59,896 nucleotides of DNA from JAJPXC01 sp964510535 (GCA_964510535.1 CAZECG010000015.1:1-59896), one strand, 5' to 3'; numbered from the stretch's first letter, positions 7,595 to 16,700 are shown. Program-made: numbers and translations. Notes: generated from the sequence alone by a model not told the origin.

Positions 7595-8704
7595 ATGGAA
7601 ACATTATATCCCGCAATAATAACAGAAGCCTTACGCACAGTCCGATACCCCGGTAACGGCAAAAACATCGTCGAACTCGGCATGGTCGAAGACGATATAC
7701 GCATCGACGGCAACCGCGTGAGCTTCTCTCTTATTTTCGACCGTCCGACCGACCCATTTATCAAATCGTTGGTGAAAGCAGCCGAAACAGCAATCCTAAC
7801 CCACATCTCGCCCGAAGTCGACATAAAAGGCAACATCGCCGTGAAGACCCGACAAGCCGCACCCGCTGCGCCGGCGAATCCGCTCCCTGGTGTCAAAAAC
7901 ATAATCGGCGTTTCATCGGGGAAAGGGGGTGTCGGCAAATCGACAGTCGCCAGCAACCTCGCCGTGGCTCTCGCCCGCGAAGGCTACAAGGTCGGTTTAC
8001 TCGATGCCGACATATTCGGCCCGTCGGTACCCAAAATGTTCGGGGTCGAAAATGAAGGTCTTTATATGCACAATGTCGACGGACGAGACCTCATAATCCC
8101 ATTGGAACGATACGGCGTGAAAATGCTGTCAATCGGATTCCTTGTCGACAAAAACAGCCCCGTGCTATGGCGGGGCGCGATGGCATCGACCGCGCTCAAA
8201 CAACTCATCAACGACGCCGATTGGGGCGACCTCGACTATTTCTTGATTGATATGCCGCCCGGAACGAGCGACATACATCTGACACTCGTGCAGACTCTCG
8301 CCATCACCGGTGTAGTAATCGTCAGCACCCCGCAGGAAGTAGCCCTCGCCGACGCGCGAAAAGGCATAGCCATGTTCACCGGCGACAAGGTCAACGTCCC
8401 CATCCTCGGCATTGTCGAAAATATGGCTTGGTTCACCCCGGAGCGACACCCCGACGAACGCTACTACATCTTCGGCAAAGAGGGGGCGGCAAACACCGCC
8501 AAAGAACTCGGTGTCAAGCTATTGGGCCAAATCCCCATCGTAGGTGCCATCTGCGAGGGGGGCGACAACGGCACACCCATCGCACTTCAGGACTCCATCA
8601 CGGGCCAGGCGTTTATCCACGTCGCCCGCGAGGTTATCGACGCTGTCGATGAGCGCAACGGCACCCTCCCGCCTACCCGAAAAGTCGATGTAGCGAAGAA
8701 ATGA
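7595..8704 (+). CDS. Mrp/NBP35-family P-loop ATPase (iron-sulfur carrier)
   Basis: A 369-residue protein with an N-terminal MIP18/DUF59-like domain (residues 1-95) and a C-terminal deviant Walker A ATPase (GVSSGKGGVGKSTVASNLA around residue 105, then DADIFGPSVPKMFG and DMPPGTSDIHLTL). The family carries and transfers Fe-S clusters in the cytoplasm. The usual CxxC cluster-binding pair near the C-terminus is not present: the matching loop reads ENMAWFTPERHPDERYYIFG. I recall the same loop form in other Bacteroidales Mrp proteins, so this may be normal for the lineage. The ATG at 7595 was chosen because the family N-terminus starts there. Confidence 0.88.
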   Translation: METLYPAIITEALRTVRYPGNGKNIVELGMVEDDIRIDGNRVSFSLIFDRPTDPFIKSLVKAAETAILTHISPEVDIKGNIAVKTRQAAPAAPANPLPGVKNIIGVSSGKGGVGKSTVASNLAVALAREGYKVGLLDADIFGPSVPKMFGVENEGLYMHNVDGRDLIIPLERYGVKMLSIGFLVDKNSPVLWRGAMASTALKQLINDADWGDLDYFLIDMPPGTSDIHLTLVQTLAITGVVIVSTPQEVALADARKGIAMFTGDKVNVPILGIVENMAWFTPERHPDERYYIFGKEGAANTAKELGVKLLGQIPIVGAICEGGDNGTPIALQDSITGQAFIHVAREVIDAVDERNGTLPPTRKVDVAKK

Positions 8705-8761
8705 CCACTCCCGGGACACAGCCGCAGCACGCCGACGACACCGGCACCCGCGAAATTCTTG

Positions 8762-8792
8762 TTGGGGATTAGGATGGAATTTCGTATTTTTG
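8762..8792 (+). promoter_or_regulatory. Promoter upstream of the pyrG-like stump and yidC
   Basis: TTG at 8762-8764, a 20-bp spacer, and TATTTTTG at 8785-8792 match the Bacteroidetes -33/-7 architecture (TTTG, 19-21 bp, TAnnTTTG). Predicted initiation near 8799 is 13 bases before the ATG at 8812 that opens the pyrG-like remnant. With that remnant broken, the first intact gene downstream is yidC at 8974. Confidence 0.7.
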
Positions 8793-8811
8793 CGCCCTAA
8801 TTACGTTATCA

Positions 8812-8920
8812 ATGTCAAAGCGTGGAAGCCAAGCACATTTACGTTATCGGCGGCGGGGTATCATCAACGGGCAAAAGAGTTACAACCGCGTCACCGAACC
8901 GCTCGCATAAGGCACGCGGA
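8812..8920 (+). pseudogene. Decayed 5' end of a CTP synthase gene (pyrG remnant)
   Basis: An ATG at 8812 is followed, after a one-base frame change, by a frame from 8822 reading VEAKHIYVIGGGVSSTGKRV and continuing to an ARG tripeptide at 8912-8920. CTP synthases begin with a near-identical P-loop region (about ETKYIFVTGGVVSSLGKGI, then a short helix ending in ARGY). Lys, Ile, Val, Gly-Gly, Val-Ser-Ser, Gly-Lys and Ala-Arg-Gly align in register over roughly 33 codons. Nothing after the ARG matches, and yidC begins 54 bp later. In Bacteroidales pyrG commonly sits directly upstream of yidC. The simplest reading is deletion of nearly all of pyrG; a functional copy would then have to lie elsewhere. 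Confidence 0.6.
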
Positions 8921-8973
8921 AAACAGAATAGCGATAATAAAAAAAACAATCACACAACCACCAAATTTAGCTA

Positions 8974-11067
8974 ATGGATAAAAACACCATTTTAGGATTG
9001 CTCATGATGGCTGCCGTTGTCTTTGGGTTCATGTACCTCAACAAGCCGTCGGAGGAGGAGATTCAGGCTCAGAAAGCCTTGCAGGAACAAGCCGAAATGC
9101 AGCAACGCCAACTGGCCGACGAAGCCGAGCGCCGCGCTATGACTCTCGACTCGATAACATCCGCCGAGACCTCTACTCTGCGCCGGGTTATAGCAACCGC
9201 CGGAGTCGCCGACTCGTCAGGATTGCACACCTTTACCACCGCCGACGCGAGACTGACCGCGGATGCCGACGGCAACATCTCCGGCTCGGTCAACGCCCTT
9301 GACACAACTGTCAGCGTAAACGACCTGCTTACCAACGACTACTCCGCCCTCACCCGACAGCAAGCCATCGACGCGACCGACAACCTGCGACGCGCCATCG
9401 CCGACGGCGACCGATACGGCAGCTTCGGACGGCACCTCCACGGCGACTCATCGACCGTGGTGCTCGAAAACGACCTGCTCAAGCTCGAACTCGCCAACAA
9501 AGGCGGCATTATATCGCAGGCAACGCTCAAAGACTATGACACATACGTCGGCGGTGACACCGCACTGGTCAAACTGTTCACTCCGCTGACAAGCGGCTAC
9601 AGCTTCATTCTCTCGTCAGCCTCGCAACGGTTTGACACCGGCAACTTCTACTTCACTCCCATCGTGGAAAACGACTCGACCGTTCTGATGAAGCTCGACC
9701 TTGAAAAAGGCGCCATGTGGGGGCTGCGCTACACTCTGCGCCCCGGTAGCTACGTCGTGAAGATTGAGATTGTGCAGTCGGGCATGAACACCATCATCCC
9801 CTCGTCGGTAGCCTCGATTGATATGCGGTGGAGCCAAAAGATGGCCCGAAACGAGACAGGACGCACCTTCGAGGAACGCAACTCTGGCATCTTCTACAAA
9901 TACTCAGGCGAGAGCCCCGACAACCTCAGCGAGACATCCGACGACTCCAAATCACTCAACCAAAAAGTTAAATGGGTTTCGTTCAAAAACCAATTCTTCT
10001 CATCGGCACTAATTCCAACCTCATCGTTCGCCTCGGCCGAGCTGAAATCGACCGTCATAAACGATGACCCCCGTTACCTGAAACAGATGGAAATGAAGGC
10101 AACGATGGACTACTCGTCGACATCAGCCAACCCCGTCAGCTTCGACCTATTCCTCGGCCCCAACCTCTATCCTCTGCTGGCGAGCCTCGACGACACCGTC
10201 TCTCCCGACGAAGACCTTGAGCTGACCCACCTCATCCCCCTCGGATGGAGCCTGTTCCGCTGGATTAACACTCTGATAATCATCCCTGTGTTCACATTCC
10301 TCGGCTCGTTCATATCCAACTACGGCGTCATCATCTTGCTGCTCACCCTCTTCATCAAGCTCATCATCTTCCCGTTCACCTACAAGAGCTATATGTCGCA
10401 AGCCAAGATGCGCGTGCTCGCCCCCGAAATCAAAGAAATCAACGACAAATATCCCGGCAATGAAAACGCTATGGTGCGTCAGCAAAAGACGATGCAACTC
10501 TACAGCAAAGCCGGAGCAAGCCCCTTCTCGGGATGCCTCCCGCTGATGCTACAAATGCCGGTGCTCATCGCGATGTTCACATTCTTCCCCTCGTGCATCG
10601 AGCTTCGCGGCGAAGCGTTCCTTTGGGCAAAAGACCTATCCGCCCCCGACGTGATTTTCACTCTGCCGTTCACCATACCGTTCTACGGCAACCACGTCAG
10701 CCTGTTCTGCCTCCTCATGACTGTGACCAACATATTGTACACCCAAATCAATATGCAGAACCAACCCACATCAGCCTCCATGCCCGGCATGAAGTGGATG
10801 ATGTATCTGATGCCGCTGATGTTCCTCTTCTTCTTCAACGACTACGCCTCGGGCCTCAGCTACTACTACTTCCTGTCGCTCCTCATCACCATCATACAGA
10901 CCTACATCTTCCGCCGCTGCGTCAACGAGAAGAAAGTGCGCGAGCAGATGATGGCCAACGCCGCCAAGCCCAAAAAGAAATCAGGCTTTATGGCGCGCCT
11001 TGAGGAAGCCCAGCGACGCCAGCAAGCCATGCTCCGCGAACAGCAGAAACAACAACGCCGCCGCTAA
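8974..11067 (+). CDS. yidC: Membrane protein insertase YidC
   Basis: This 697-residue protein inserts and folds inner-membrane proteins, alone or with SecYEG. An N-terminal membrane anchor (residues 4-22) is followed by a large periplasmic beta-sandwich domain (about residues 50-400). The conserved insertase core has five helices from about residue 420 (LFRWINTLIIIPVFTFL, GVIILLLTLFIKLIIFPFTYKSYMSQAKM, then LPLMLQMPVLIAMFTFFP, and later segments to 645). The C-terminal tail is basic (KPKKKSGFMARLEE, ending QQKQQRRR), as in YidC proteins that contact ribosomes. Length and layout are normal for Bacteroidetes. It seems to use the promoter of the upstream pyrG stump. Confidence 0.95.
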   Translation: MDKNTILGLLMMAAVVFGFMYLNKPSEEEIQAQKALQEQAEMQQRQLADEAERRAMTLDSITSAETSTLRRVIATAGVADSSGLHTFTTADARLTADADGNISGSVNALDTTVSVNDLLTNDYSALTRQQAIDATDNLRRAIADGDRYGSFGRHLHGDSSTVVLENDLLKLELANKGGIISQATLKDYDTYVGGDTALVKLFTPLTSGYSFILSSASQRFDTGNFYFTPIVENDSTVLMKLDLEKGAMWGLRYTLRPGSYVVKIEIVQSGMNTIIPSSVASIDMRWSQKMARNETGRTFEERNSGIFYKYSGESPDNLSETSDDSKSLNQKVKWVSFKNQFFSSALIPTSSFASAELKSTVINDDPRYLKQMEMKATMDYSSTSANPVSFDLFLGPNLYPLLASLDDTVSPDEDLELTHLIPLGWSLFRWINTLIIIPVFTFLGSFISNYGVIILLLTLFIKLIIFPFTYKSYMSQAKMRVLAPEIKEINDKYPGNENAMVRQQKTMQLYSKAGASPFSGCLPLMLQMPVLIAMFTFFPSCIELRGEAFLWAKDLSAPDVIFTLPFTIPFYGNHVSLFCLLMTVTNILYTQINMQNQPTSASMPGMKWMMYLMPLMFLFFFNDYASGLSYYYFLSLLITIIQTYIFRRCVNEKKVREQMMANAAKPKKKSGFMARLEEAQRRQQAMLREQQKQQRRR

Positions 11068-11090
11068 GCATCGACTTTATAGCCACACTA

Positions 11091-11124
11091 AAGAGGTTAA
11101 CCCGCTCAGCCGGGTTAACCTCTT
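11091..11124. terminator. Hairpin terminator after yidC
   Basis: A perfect 14-bp stem (11091-11104 with 11111-11124, core GGTTAACCCG) encloses the loop CTCAGC. The 3' arm itself ends in TCTTTT followed by CG. It can serve transcription from yidC and, through the AAGAGG side, is symmetrical enough to act in both directions. Confidence 0.75.
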
Positions 11125-11143
11125 TTCGTTACTCAACACAATT

Positions 11144-11175
11144 AAGGCGCTCGACCATTAACAGGTGAGCGCCTT
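11144..11175. terminator. Second hairpin between convergent genes
   Basis: AAGGCGCTC (11144-11152) pairs with GAGCGCCTT (11167-11175) across a 14-base loop, followed by AGTTTTAAT. It lies between yidC and the convergent minus-strand operon and probably terminates transcription from one or both sides. Confidence 0.65.
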
Positions 11176-11204
11176 AGTTTTAATATCGTAACTGGTAGTG
11201 GTTA

Positions 11205-12425
11205 TTAGTCGATTTGACGCAACAAGTGGCCTGAGAGAATCTCGCCGCCGCTCACTTTCTTAAAGGCCGTAGCTCCGAAGTCGGCACCGTAGGCCATCTC
11301 TTCGCTTGCCATATAGCGGTTATCCCAAATGCGACCTTCCATCGCTTTGACCACGGCTACACGTTTGTAAACCATTTTACCATCCTTTTCTTGCGCCTCG
11401 AGCACTTCAAATTTCGACTCCGGGGTGATGCCTTCTTTCAGTCCAATCTGCGAGGTAATCATCCCTTTTTCTGAAACCATAACCGGGGCTTTGATGCGGA
11501 ATTGGTCATATTTCTTCTGCAAGTCGGCCACATTCTCGTCGAGTGCGCGCTGGCAGGCTTTGCGTATCATCAGTTCAGGCTTTTCTTCGTTGATACCCAT
11601 GAATGATGTGCGCCCCCCTTTTGAAACGACGCTGCCCACATATTCAAGACGGAATTTGCCGCGGTTGTCGTCAAAAGCCCCTTTTTTAGCCGCATCTTCA
11701 CCAACCGAATAGTAATTGGTGTAGAAGTCAAAACTCGAGGCTTCGTCCCACACAAGGCGATAAAGATAGGTGGTGATTTTCACCGAGAAACCTTTGTAAG
11801 AGCTGATGATGTCACTGGTGTTCTTCATGACCGAGTTAACATCGCTGCTCGATGCTCCGCCGGCCGCCATAAGTCCGCCCATGAGAGCCGAACCGATTGC
11901 CGCCCAAGTTCGTGAGCGTTCGGCTTTGTTGACATAGGTGAAATCGTGCATCAGCAGGTAGGTGTTGCCTATGAGGTCTTCGCCGGCATCCTCGAGCATA
12001 GCCTTGCCGCGGGCCGAGCGCGAAGCAAGCTCATGGTCAAAGGCCGACGCATCATAGTAACCGCGTGATTTCACCAGCTCCATATCGCAACCGCCGGTGA
12101 ACTTGTCGCGGTTGAACCAACGGCCAATCAGTCGGCTCGCCATGACGTTGTCGTTGACAAACGCATTGACCTCGGACTCGACGGCTTTCTTGCCGCTATG
12201 GTTGATGACTCTCACACTGAGATTGTGGTCGTTATACTGGTCAGACACGGGAATTTGCATGAATTGCGTTTCCATCTCGTCGGCATATTTCTCGCTGCTA
12301 TGTTTAATCATAATGTTGCACAACGACAAGCGGCGGTAGCGGTTTTCGGCCTCAGTGGCCTGCCCCCACGCTTGGAGCGTGAAAACTGTTGCCAAGAGCA
12401 ACGTGTAATATTTAATGTGTTTCAT
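11205..12425 (-). CDS. Exported protein of unknown function, last gene of envelope operon
   Basis: The protein has 406 residues from the ATG at 12425 (the open frame allows a GTG one codon earlier). Residues 1-21 are a signal peptide (LLLATVFTLQAWGQ). The mature protein opens with SLCNIMIKHSSEKYADEMETQF. It continues with a region reading RWFNRD, then DMELVKSRGYYDASAFD, that I associate with unnamed Bacteroidetes exported proteins. A Gly/Ala-rich stretch (residues 178-195, SALMGGLMAAGGASS) could be a glycine-rich hairpin. The C-terminal third contains the beta-rich ASEEMAYGADFGATAFKKVSGG, which might be an SH3-like or barrel segment. No enzyme motif is visible. It is the seventh gene of an operon of exported proteins. 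Confidence 0.65.
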   Translation of the reverse strand: MKHIKYYTLLLATVFTLQAWGQATEAENRYRRLSLCNIMIKHSSEKYADEMETQFMQIPVSDQYNDHNLSVRVINHSGKKAVESEVNAFVNDNVMASRLIGRWFNRDKFTGGCDMELVKSRGYYDASAFDHELASRSARGKAMLEDAGEDLIGNTYLLMHDFTYVNKAERSRTWAAIGSALMGGLMAAGGASSSDVNSVMKNTSDIISSYKGFSVKITTYLYRLVWDEASSFDFYTNYYSVGEDAAKKGAFDDNRGKFRLEYVGSVVSKGGRTSFMGINEEKPELMIRKACQRALDENVADLQKKYDQFRIKAPVMVSEKGMITSQIGLKEGITPESKFEVLEAQEKDGKMVYKRVAVVKAMEGRIWDNRYMASEEMAYGADFGATAFKKVSGGEILSGHLLRQID

Positions 12426-12438
12426 CACTTATGCGTTT

Positions 12439-14211
12439 TTAATAGTCCCACATATCTGACTCGATTTTATCAGAAATATTCTTTGTGTTGCGTTTGGGGT
12501 CGTTGTAGAGTTTCAGACGGTAGGTGTCAAACTCCCCCCAACGGCTTTTGCCCGACGCGCGAAGCATCTTATAAGCCTCAGCTGCCAAAGCCGACGTAAA
12601 CTCCGTCGGGATTATCAGATTGCCGTCGGTGTCGATGACCCCCACCGACTTGTCGCTATTGCCTGCCAACGCTACGCCCGGGAAGTCTTGATTGACATGG
12701 CGCAACCATTTGTATTTCCCTGAGACCACGCTGTCAGAACTGATTTTGAGCAACATCCAACCCGGATTATAGCCGCTCTCGTCAGTGACCCACATATAGT
12801 CGCCTGCACACTCTTTGCGTGTCACGGTGTTGGCCCAGCGACAAGCAACCACTTGCTTGCCCTTGTAGTCGATAAGGCCCCACCCTTCGGCCGTCTTGAC
12901 ATCGGCCAGACCGTTAAAAAACGATGTGCCCATTTCGTAGGCAGGCTCGATAATCCACTTGCCATCTGTGCCGACATATCCTGCCTTGCCCGACTCTTTG
13001 GGAATGCATAGCATATAACCGTTGGAGGGAGGGAGCAGGCGGAACTGGGTCGCGGGTAGCACTTCCTTACCGGTAGGGTCGATTGCCCCCGAGGTGCCGG
13101 CTGCGCTTACAACGATGTGGAGACCCTCGCGACGAGGATAAATCTTATTATAGGTTTTGGAAATTGCGTTGCCGTTGACATCAATCAGGCACATACCCGA
13201 TTGAGAGTCAAACTCTGCCACTGCCGAGCCGTCCTCAAAAGTCCAAGCGTTATAGAGCGGCTTTTTCAACTGCAACTTACCCGTAGCGACATTGTGATAA
13301 TTGTATTTACCTTTAAGATTCACTAAAGCTAGACCTTCGGCGGGATAAAACGCGTTGTTATATTTTCCGGCGGGCACAAGCAATTGACCGTCGAGACTGT
13401 AAACGCCGTTTTTAGACGTTCCGTCTTTGTCTGACATAAAGTAGCCCACCGCATCCTCATCGAGCTTGCTGAACGGCGTTGGCTTCAACGCCTGGCGCGC
13501 GTGCAGGCAGTGTGAACCCGACTCCAATTCAAGGCGGCGGAGCGTATAGTTCAGTTTTTCGAGATACTCATTTTTAGGAGTATAGACATAGCGGACAAAC
13601 GTGCCAATGGTCTTGAACTTCACCGGAACAATCACCTTGCCCGTCTTATCGATGATGCCATATTTGTCGCCGAGACACACCCACGCATGCCCGTTAGCGT
13701 TAAACGCACCTACCGACTTGTAACGGCACGGCGCGATAAACTGCATCGACTCGTCGATATAGCCATAAAGCGAGCCTTTTTTAACATAGGCAACACCTCC
13801 GTTGAACGCCCCGACTTCGTCATACTCAGGTTTGAGCAAGATGTTGCCCGAGGTGTCGATAAAGCCATATTTCTCGCCGGTGAGCACTCCGTCGCGATAC
13901 TTGCCGCCGGTTGCCACGCGATAGATTTTTTCGCCGTAGTTATCTATGATGTTATACTTAGTGGGAAGCAGTTCTCGGCCATCCTCGCCGACGACCCCCA
14001 ACAATTCTTTTTTCGCTACGATAGCCACGCCATTGGAAAAACTGCGGGCTTCGTCATATTTGTAGTCGATGACTACCGCGCCACTCTCATCGACGTAACC
14101 CCACTTCCCTTTGGCATTTTGCTGTGGAGCCAAGTCACCCGCCGCAGCGTCAAACGATAACAGCAGACCCGCCGCTATCGCCCACCGGGTGATACGGTTA
14201 TAACTTCTCAT
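12439..14211 (-). CDS. WG-repeat protein, exported
   Basis: A 590-residue protein with a signal peptide (residues 1-24, ending FDAAAG) and at least eight WG/KWG-type beta repeats over most of the chain. Examples are GKWGYVDESGAVVIDYKYDEA, GEKYGFIDTSGNILLKPEYDE, DKYGIIDKTGKVIVPVKF and GWGLIDYKGKQVV. WG repeats make elongated or propeller-like beta structures that usually bind partners; no catalytic domain is present. It is separated by 13 bp from the downstream 406-residue protein. Periplasmic location and a scaffold role within the operon are inferred. Confidence 0.82.
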   Translation of the reverse strand: MRSYNRITRWAIAAGLLLSFDAAAGDLAPQQNAKGKWGYVDESGAVVIDYKYDEARSFSNGVAIVAKKELLGVVGEDGRELLPTKYNIIDNYGEKIYRVATGGKYRDGVLTGEKYGFIDTSGNILLKPEYDEVGAFNGGVAYVKKGSLYGYIDESMQFIAPCRYKSVGAFNANGHAWVCLGDKYGIIDKTGKVIVPVKFKTIGTFVRYVYTPKNEYLEKLNYTLRRLELESGSHCLHARQALKPTPFSKLDEDAVGYFMSDKDGTSKNGVYSLDGQLLVPAGKYNNAFYPAEGLALVNLKGKYNYHNVATGKLQLKKPLYNAWTFEDGSAVAEFDSQSGMCLIDVNGNAISKTYNKIYPRREGLHIVVSAAGTSGAIDPTGKEVLPATQFRLLPPSNGYMLCIPKESGKAGYVGTDGKWIIEPAYEMGTSFFNGLADVKTAEGWGLIDYKGKQVVACRWANTVTRKECAGDYMWVTDESGYNPGWMLLKISSDSVVSGKYKWLRHVNQDFPGVALAGNSDKSVGVIDTDGNLIIPTEFTSALAAEAYKMLRASGKSRWGEFDTYRLKLYNDPKRNTKNISDKIESDMWDY

Positions 14212-14275
14212 ACGGAATTAAGATGTTTGGTTTTTGTTAATTTATTGATTTCGTGTCAACTGAGGCTCTGACGTT

Positions 14276-15217
14276 TCACTTGAGCCACATGAGGTTGGTT
14301 GTCGTTGGTTGCTGGCCGTTACCAAAGGCCACGCCTACTGCCCGAGCCGCCTCGATGCGGCGTTTTTCAAGCTCGACCGAATCGTGGTATTTCTCTCGCA
14401 ACTCAAAATCGCGGTCACTCTTGACCGAGGCTTTGATTTCGGCTGCGAGCTTCTGGGCTCCGGCATAAGCCGACGACTCTGTTTCGATTTGCACCAAGCT
14501 GGCAAAGGCGAGCGTCGCACCATGCTCATTAGGCGAGCGCGACCATTCGGCTTGGGCAACAGTCAGCAGTTTCGCGCCGACATAGTCTATATAGTTTTGA
14601 TATGCCTTGTCGACAAGCGGAGTCACCACGCCGTAGCCCTTGCAGCACTCCGGAATTTGAGTGAGCAGGTAAAGGGCCTCGTCATAGTGGTGGAGCGAGC
14701 TGGCGCGATTGGCGCGCTCAATAATCGCCGGGTAGTTTTTATCGTAGTAGTCGATGATTTTACCGGTAGCCTCGTTGACAAACGCCGTCACCTCGCTATT
14801 GCGCGAATTGATGGTGCGCATAGCATTGATAAAAGCACGCTCGGTCGACGTGCCAACGCCGCGCAGCTCGAATGTCTTCATCGCATAGATGGTGTGGTCG
14901 TTGACATTGCCTGCATAGAGGGTCAGCACGGTGTGGAGTGCCGTCTGCGCTGGCGGACCGGGCAAAACATCTTCCAGTATGTGGTTAAACTTACCGGTAA
15001 TGAAGATGTTGCTTCCCGAGACATCAGCCACGATACCGCTTTGGGTCGCGGCCTGCGACAAGCGGGCGGTCAAATACTGCGATGTGGCCTCGGGCACGTT
15101 TTCGGGTTGGGGAGCGGCAAGCACCGCTACGTTTACTTCGCAGTCAGCAGCCGAAGCAATCGCCGGGACAGCCGCCAACGACGCAACGAGCATTATGTTT
15201 CTGAAATGTGCTTTCAT
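14276..15217 (-). CDS. Exported protein of unknown function (313 aa)
   Basis: A signal peptide covers residues 1-23 (VPAIASAA). Residues 25-115 look like an alpha/beta domain of the CsgG/LpoB/TolB-amino-domain type: a VNVAVLAAP strand, a helix with TARLSQAATQSGI, and strands around NIFITGKF and ALHTVLTLYAG. This is a pattern impression rather than a motif match. The second half (residues 120-290) is helical with alternating Ala and aromatic residues, like TPR-type helix pairs, and ends in a charged coiled-coil-like helix. It is well placed to be the partner of the DUF6175 protein encoded directly upstream, 11 bp away. No known enzyme motif is visible. Confidence 0.6.
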   Translation of the reverse strand: MKAHFRNIMLVASLAAVPAIASAADCEVNVAVLAAPQPENVPEATSQYLTARLSQAATQSGIVADVSGSNIFITGKFNHILEDVLPGPPAQTALHTVLTLYAGNVNDHTIYAMKTFELRGVGTSTERAFINAMRTINSRNSEVTAFVNEATGKIIDYYDKNYPAIIERANRASSLHHYDEALYLLTQIPECCKGYGVVTPLVDKAYQNYIDYVGAKLLTVAQAEWSRSPNEHGATLAFASLVQIETESSAYAGAQKLAAEIKASVKSDRDFELREKYHDSVELEKRRIEAARAVGVAFGNGQQPTTTNLMWLK

Positions 15218-15228
15218 AATAGCGATAA

Positions 15229-16191
15229 TTATTTTTCGCCAAGGACTATATCAACGCGTCCCAAGCCTTTTGTCAAAATTTTAGCAGTGATGTTATAGGG
15301 TGCTTTAGCGAGATACTTACGCAAAGCGTTACCGAAGTGGCGAGTGTCCATCGGCATTCCGTTCTCGCGGTAAAGCGGTATTCTGACCTGTTCGAATGTC
15401 ATGCGCGTTTCGCCCGCGTCGGTCAAGTTATAACGGTGGCTGACTGTGTTTTCGGCCATCCAGGCATCTATAACATCGGTCAGCTCTATGCCGTCATACT
15501 CATCCTCAAGCGTCAATCCCGAGCCGTTGTCAAACACTCTGACATTGAGCGCTACCTCGCGGCCGTTCTCTACCAAGTCGTCGAAGTGGGCTTGGAGCTG
15601 GGAGATGAAGTTGTCCATATTTTCAAGCACAGCCTCTTCGAGCAGTATGGGAGTCTCAGCCGAGAACGACTGCGGGCCTGTTCCTTGCGCCGCCGCAATC
15701 TGCTTGTTGGTGTAAGCGTCGAGACCGCGCAGGGTGTAGGTTACCGACTTTTTAGGGCCTACAGAGTTGATTTTCCACGCCAGTTCGACGAGAATATCGG
15801 CTTTGGCGCGCGACATGATGCGTTCGAGCGGAGTCTCGGCGAGCGTTGCGCCCGACGTTTTGCTGACGGTCATCGCGTCTTCAACGCTGCCGCGGTCCAA
15901 ATCCTTGATGGCCGAAGCCATATCTTTGAGCGGGAATCCGCGTTCGGCCATCAATTCGCCAATTTTGGTGGTGACATTGAGCAAATCAAGATTTTCCTGA
16001 TAGGCGCGCTGGTAGTCGGGGGTTCTGACGGTGCGCCCCTGTATTTCCTGCTCGTCGGCATAGCCGTTGGCTATGCACCAAGCATCGGCGGGAATCACCA
16101 TCAACGTGGGTTTCTTGGCCTGAGCCGATGCCGACGAAGCCGACAACAGGGCCGCTATAGCTATTACTACTGTAATCAAGTTTCGTTTCAT
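15229..16191 (-). CDS. DUF6175-type exported protein
   Basis: This 320-residue protein has a signal peptide (residues 1-24, ending SSASA). The mature N-terminus, KKPTLMVIPADAWCIANGY, is the feature I associate with Bacteroidetes family DUF6175. It is followed by a predicted alpha/beta domain with a helix around NVTTKIGELMAERGFPL, strand ADILVELAWKI, and a final domain ending AKILTKGLGRVDIVLG. Its position after an LPP20-like lipoprotein gene, with 20 bp between them, fits an envelope assembly role reminiscent of CsgG/LpoB systems. The biochemical function is unknown. Confidence 0.65.
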   Translation of the reverse strand: MKRNLITVVIAIAALLSASSASAQAKKPTLMVIPADAWCIANGYADEQEIQGRTVRTPDYQRAYQENLDLLNVTTKIGELMAERGFPLKDMASAIKDLDRGSVEDAMTVSKTSGATLAETPLERIMSRAKADILVELAWKINSVGPKKSVTYTLRGLDAYTNKQIAAAQGTGPQSFSAETPILLEEAVLENMDNFISQLQAHFDDLVENGREVALNVRVFDNGSGLTLEDEYDGIELTDVIDAWMAENTVSHRYNLTDAGETRMTFEQVRIPLYRENGMPMDTRHFGNALRKYLAKAPYNITAKILTKGLGRVDIVLGEK

Positions 16192-16211
16192 AAGTTTTGC
16201 GTTAGTTAGGA

Positions 16212-16700
16212 TTAGAGGTCGATAAGATTATCATCGGCGAGACGTTTCTTCAGTGCCGCGCGGTCAACCGTCAGCACAACGCCCCACGCCTCCTGCGAAA
16301 CACCCGAGGCATTGATGCGCGAAGTGCGCTTTTCGTCGAGTTTCACATATTTGGCGTATGCGCCGCCTTTTTTGAAAAAAGCGTTGAAATAATCTTCATA
16401 GAGTTCGCGGGCGTTAGCCTGGTTGACGAGCGGACGCTTGTCGCAGTCGCCGCCTGAGTTTATACCCTTGAATATCACCGTTTCAACGGCGTTGCGTTTA
16501 GCGTTTTCGATAGCGTCAGATTTGCTGCTGCCCTTACCCCACGAACGCAACGTCTGCGTACCGTCATGGTTGGAGCCTAAGCAAACCACCTCAAACTCCC
16601 GGACAGAAGCATACTCGTCAGAGACCGTCGTCGAACTTTTGCATCCGCCCAAGCTCAACGCCGCGACAGCCAACGCCGTCAGTAATAAGTTTTTCATCAT
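16212..16700 (-). CDS. LPP20-like lipoprotein
   Basis: A 162-residue lipoprotein with lipobox LSLGGC (lipidated Cys 20 from MMKNLLL). The domain after residue 35 has the helix-strand pattern of LPP20/FlgT-N-type proteins: KSDAIENAKRNAVETVIFKGI, then NARELYEDYFNAFFKKGGAYAKYVK, and the closing strand EAWGVVLTVDRAALKKRL. It is clearly related to the protein encoded at 17382-17867, which has the same order of helices, FKGI versus FRGF, and a matching DYFNAFF / DFYKAFF segment. It lies between the barrel gene and the DUF6175 gene. The exact start is uncertain by one codon (two adjacent ATGs). Confidence 0.7.
   Translation of the reverse strand: MMKNLLLTALAVAALSLGGCKSSTTVSDEYASVREFEVVCLGSNHDGTQTLRSWGKGSSKSDAIENAKRNAVETVIFKGINSGGDCDKRPLVNQANARELYEDYFNAFFKKGGAYAKYVKLDEKRTSRINASGVSQEAWGVVLTVDRAALKKRLADDNLIDL

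Noticed and set aside
8812..8910. Functional leader peptide upstream of yidC (MSKRGSQAHLRY... frame from 8812)
   Set aside because: The frame from the ATG ends at 32 codons with an Arg-rich product of no known type, while the +1 frame matches CTP synthase in register. Remnant status is the better explanation, although translation of the short frame cannot be excluded.
14309..15298. Long open frame (about 330 codons) antisense to the 313-residue exported protein
   Set aside because: The opposite strand has a signal peptide, good spacing to its neighbours and operon context. The antisense reading has no family features and is a by-product of the high-GC codon pattern.
15337..16209. Open frame of about 290 codons antisense to the DUF6175 gene
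   Set aside because: Same reasoning: the sense product has a signal peptide and family start, and the antisense product shows no recognisable motif.
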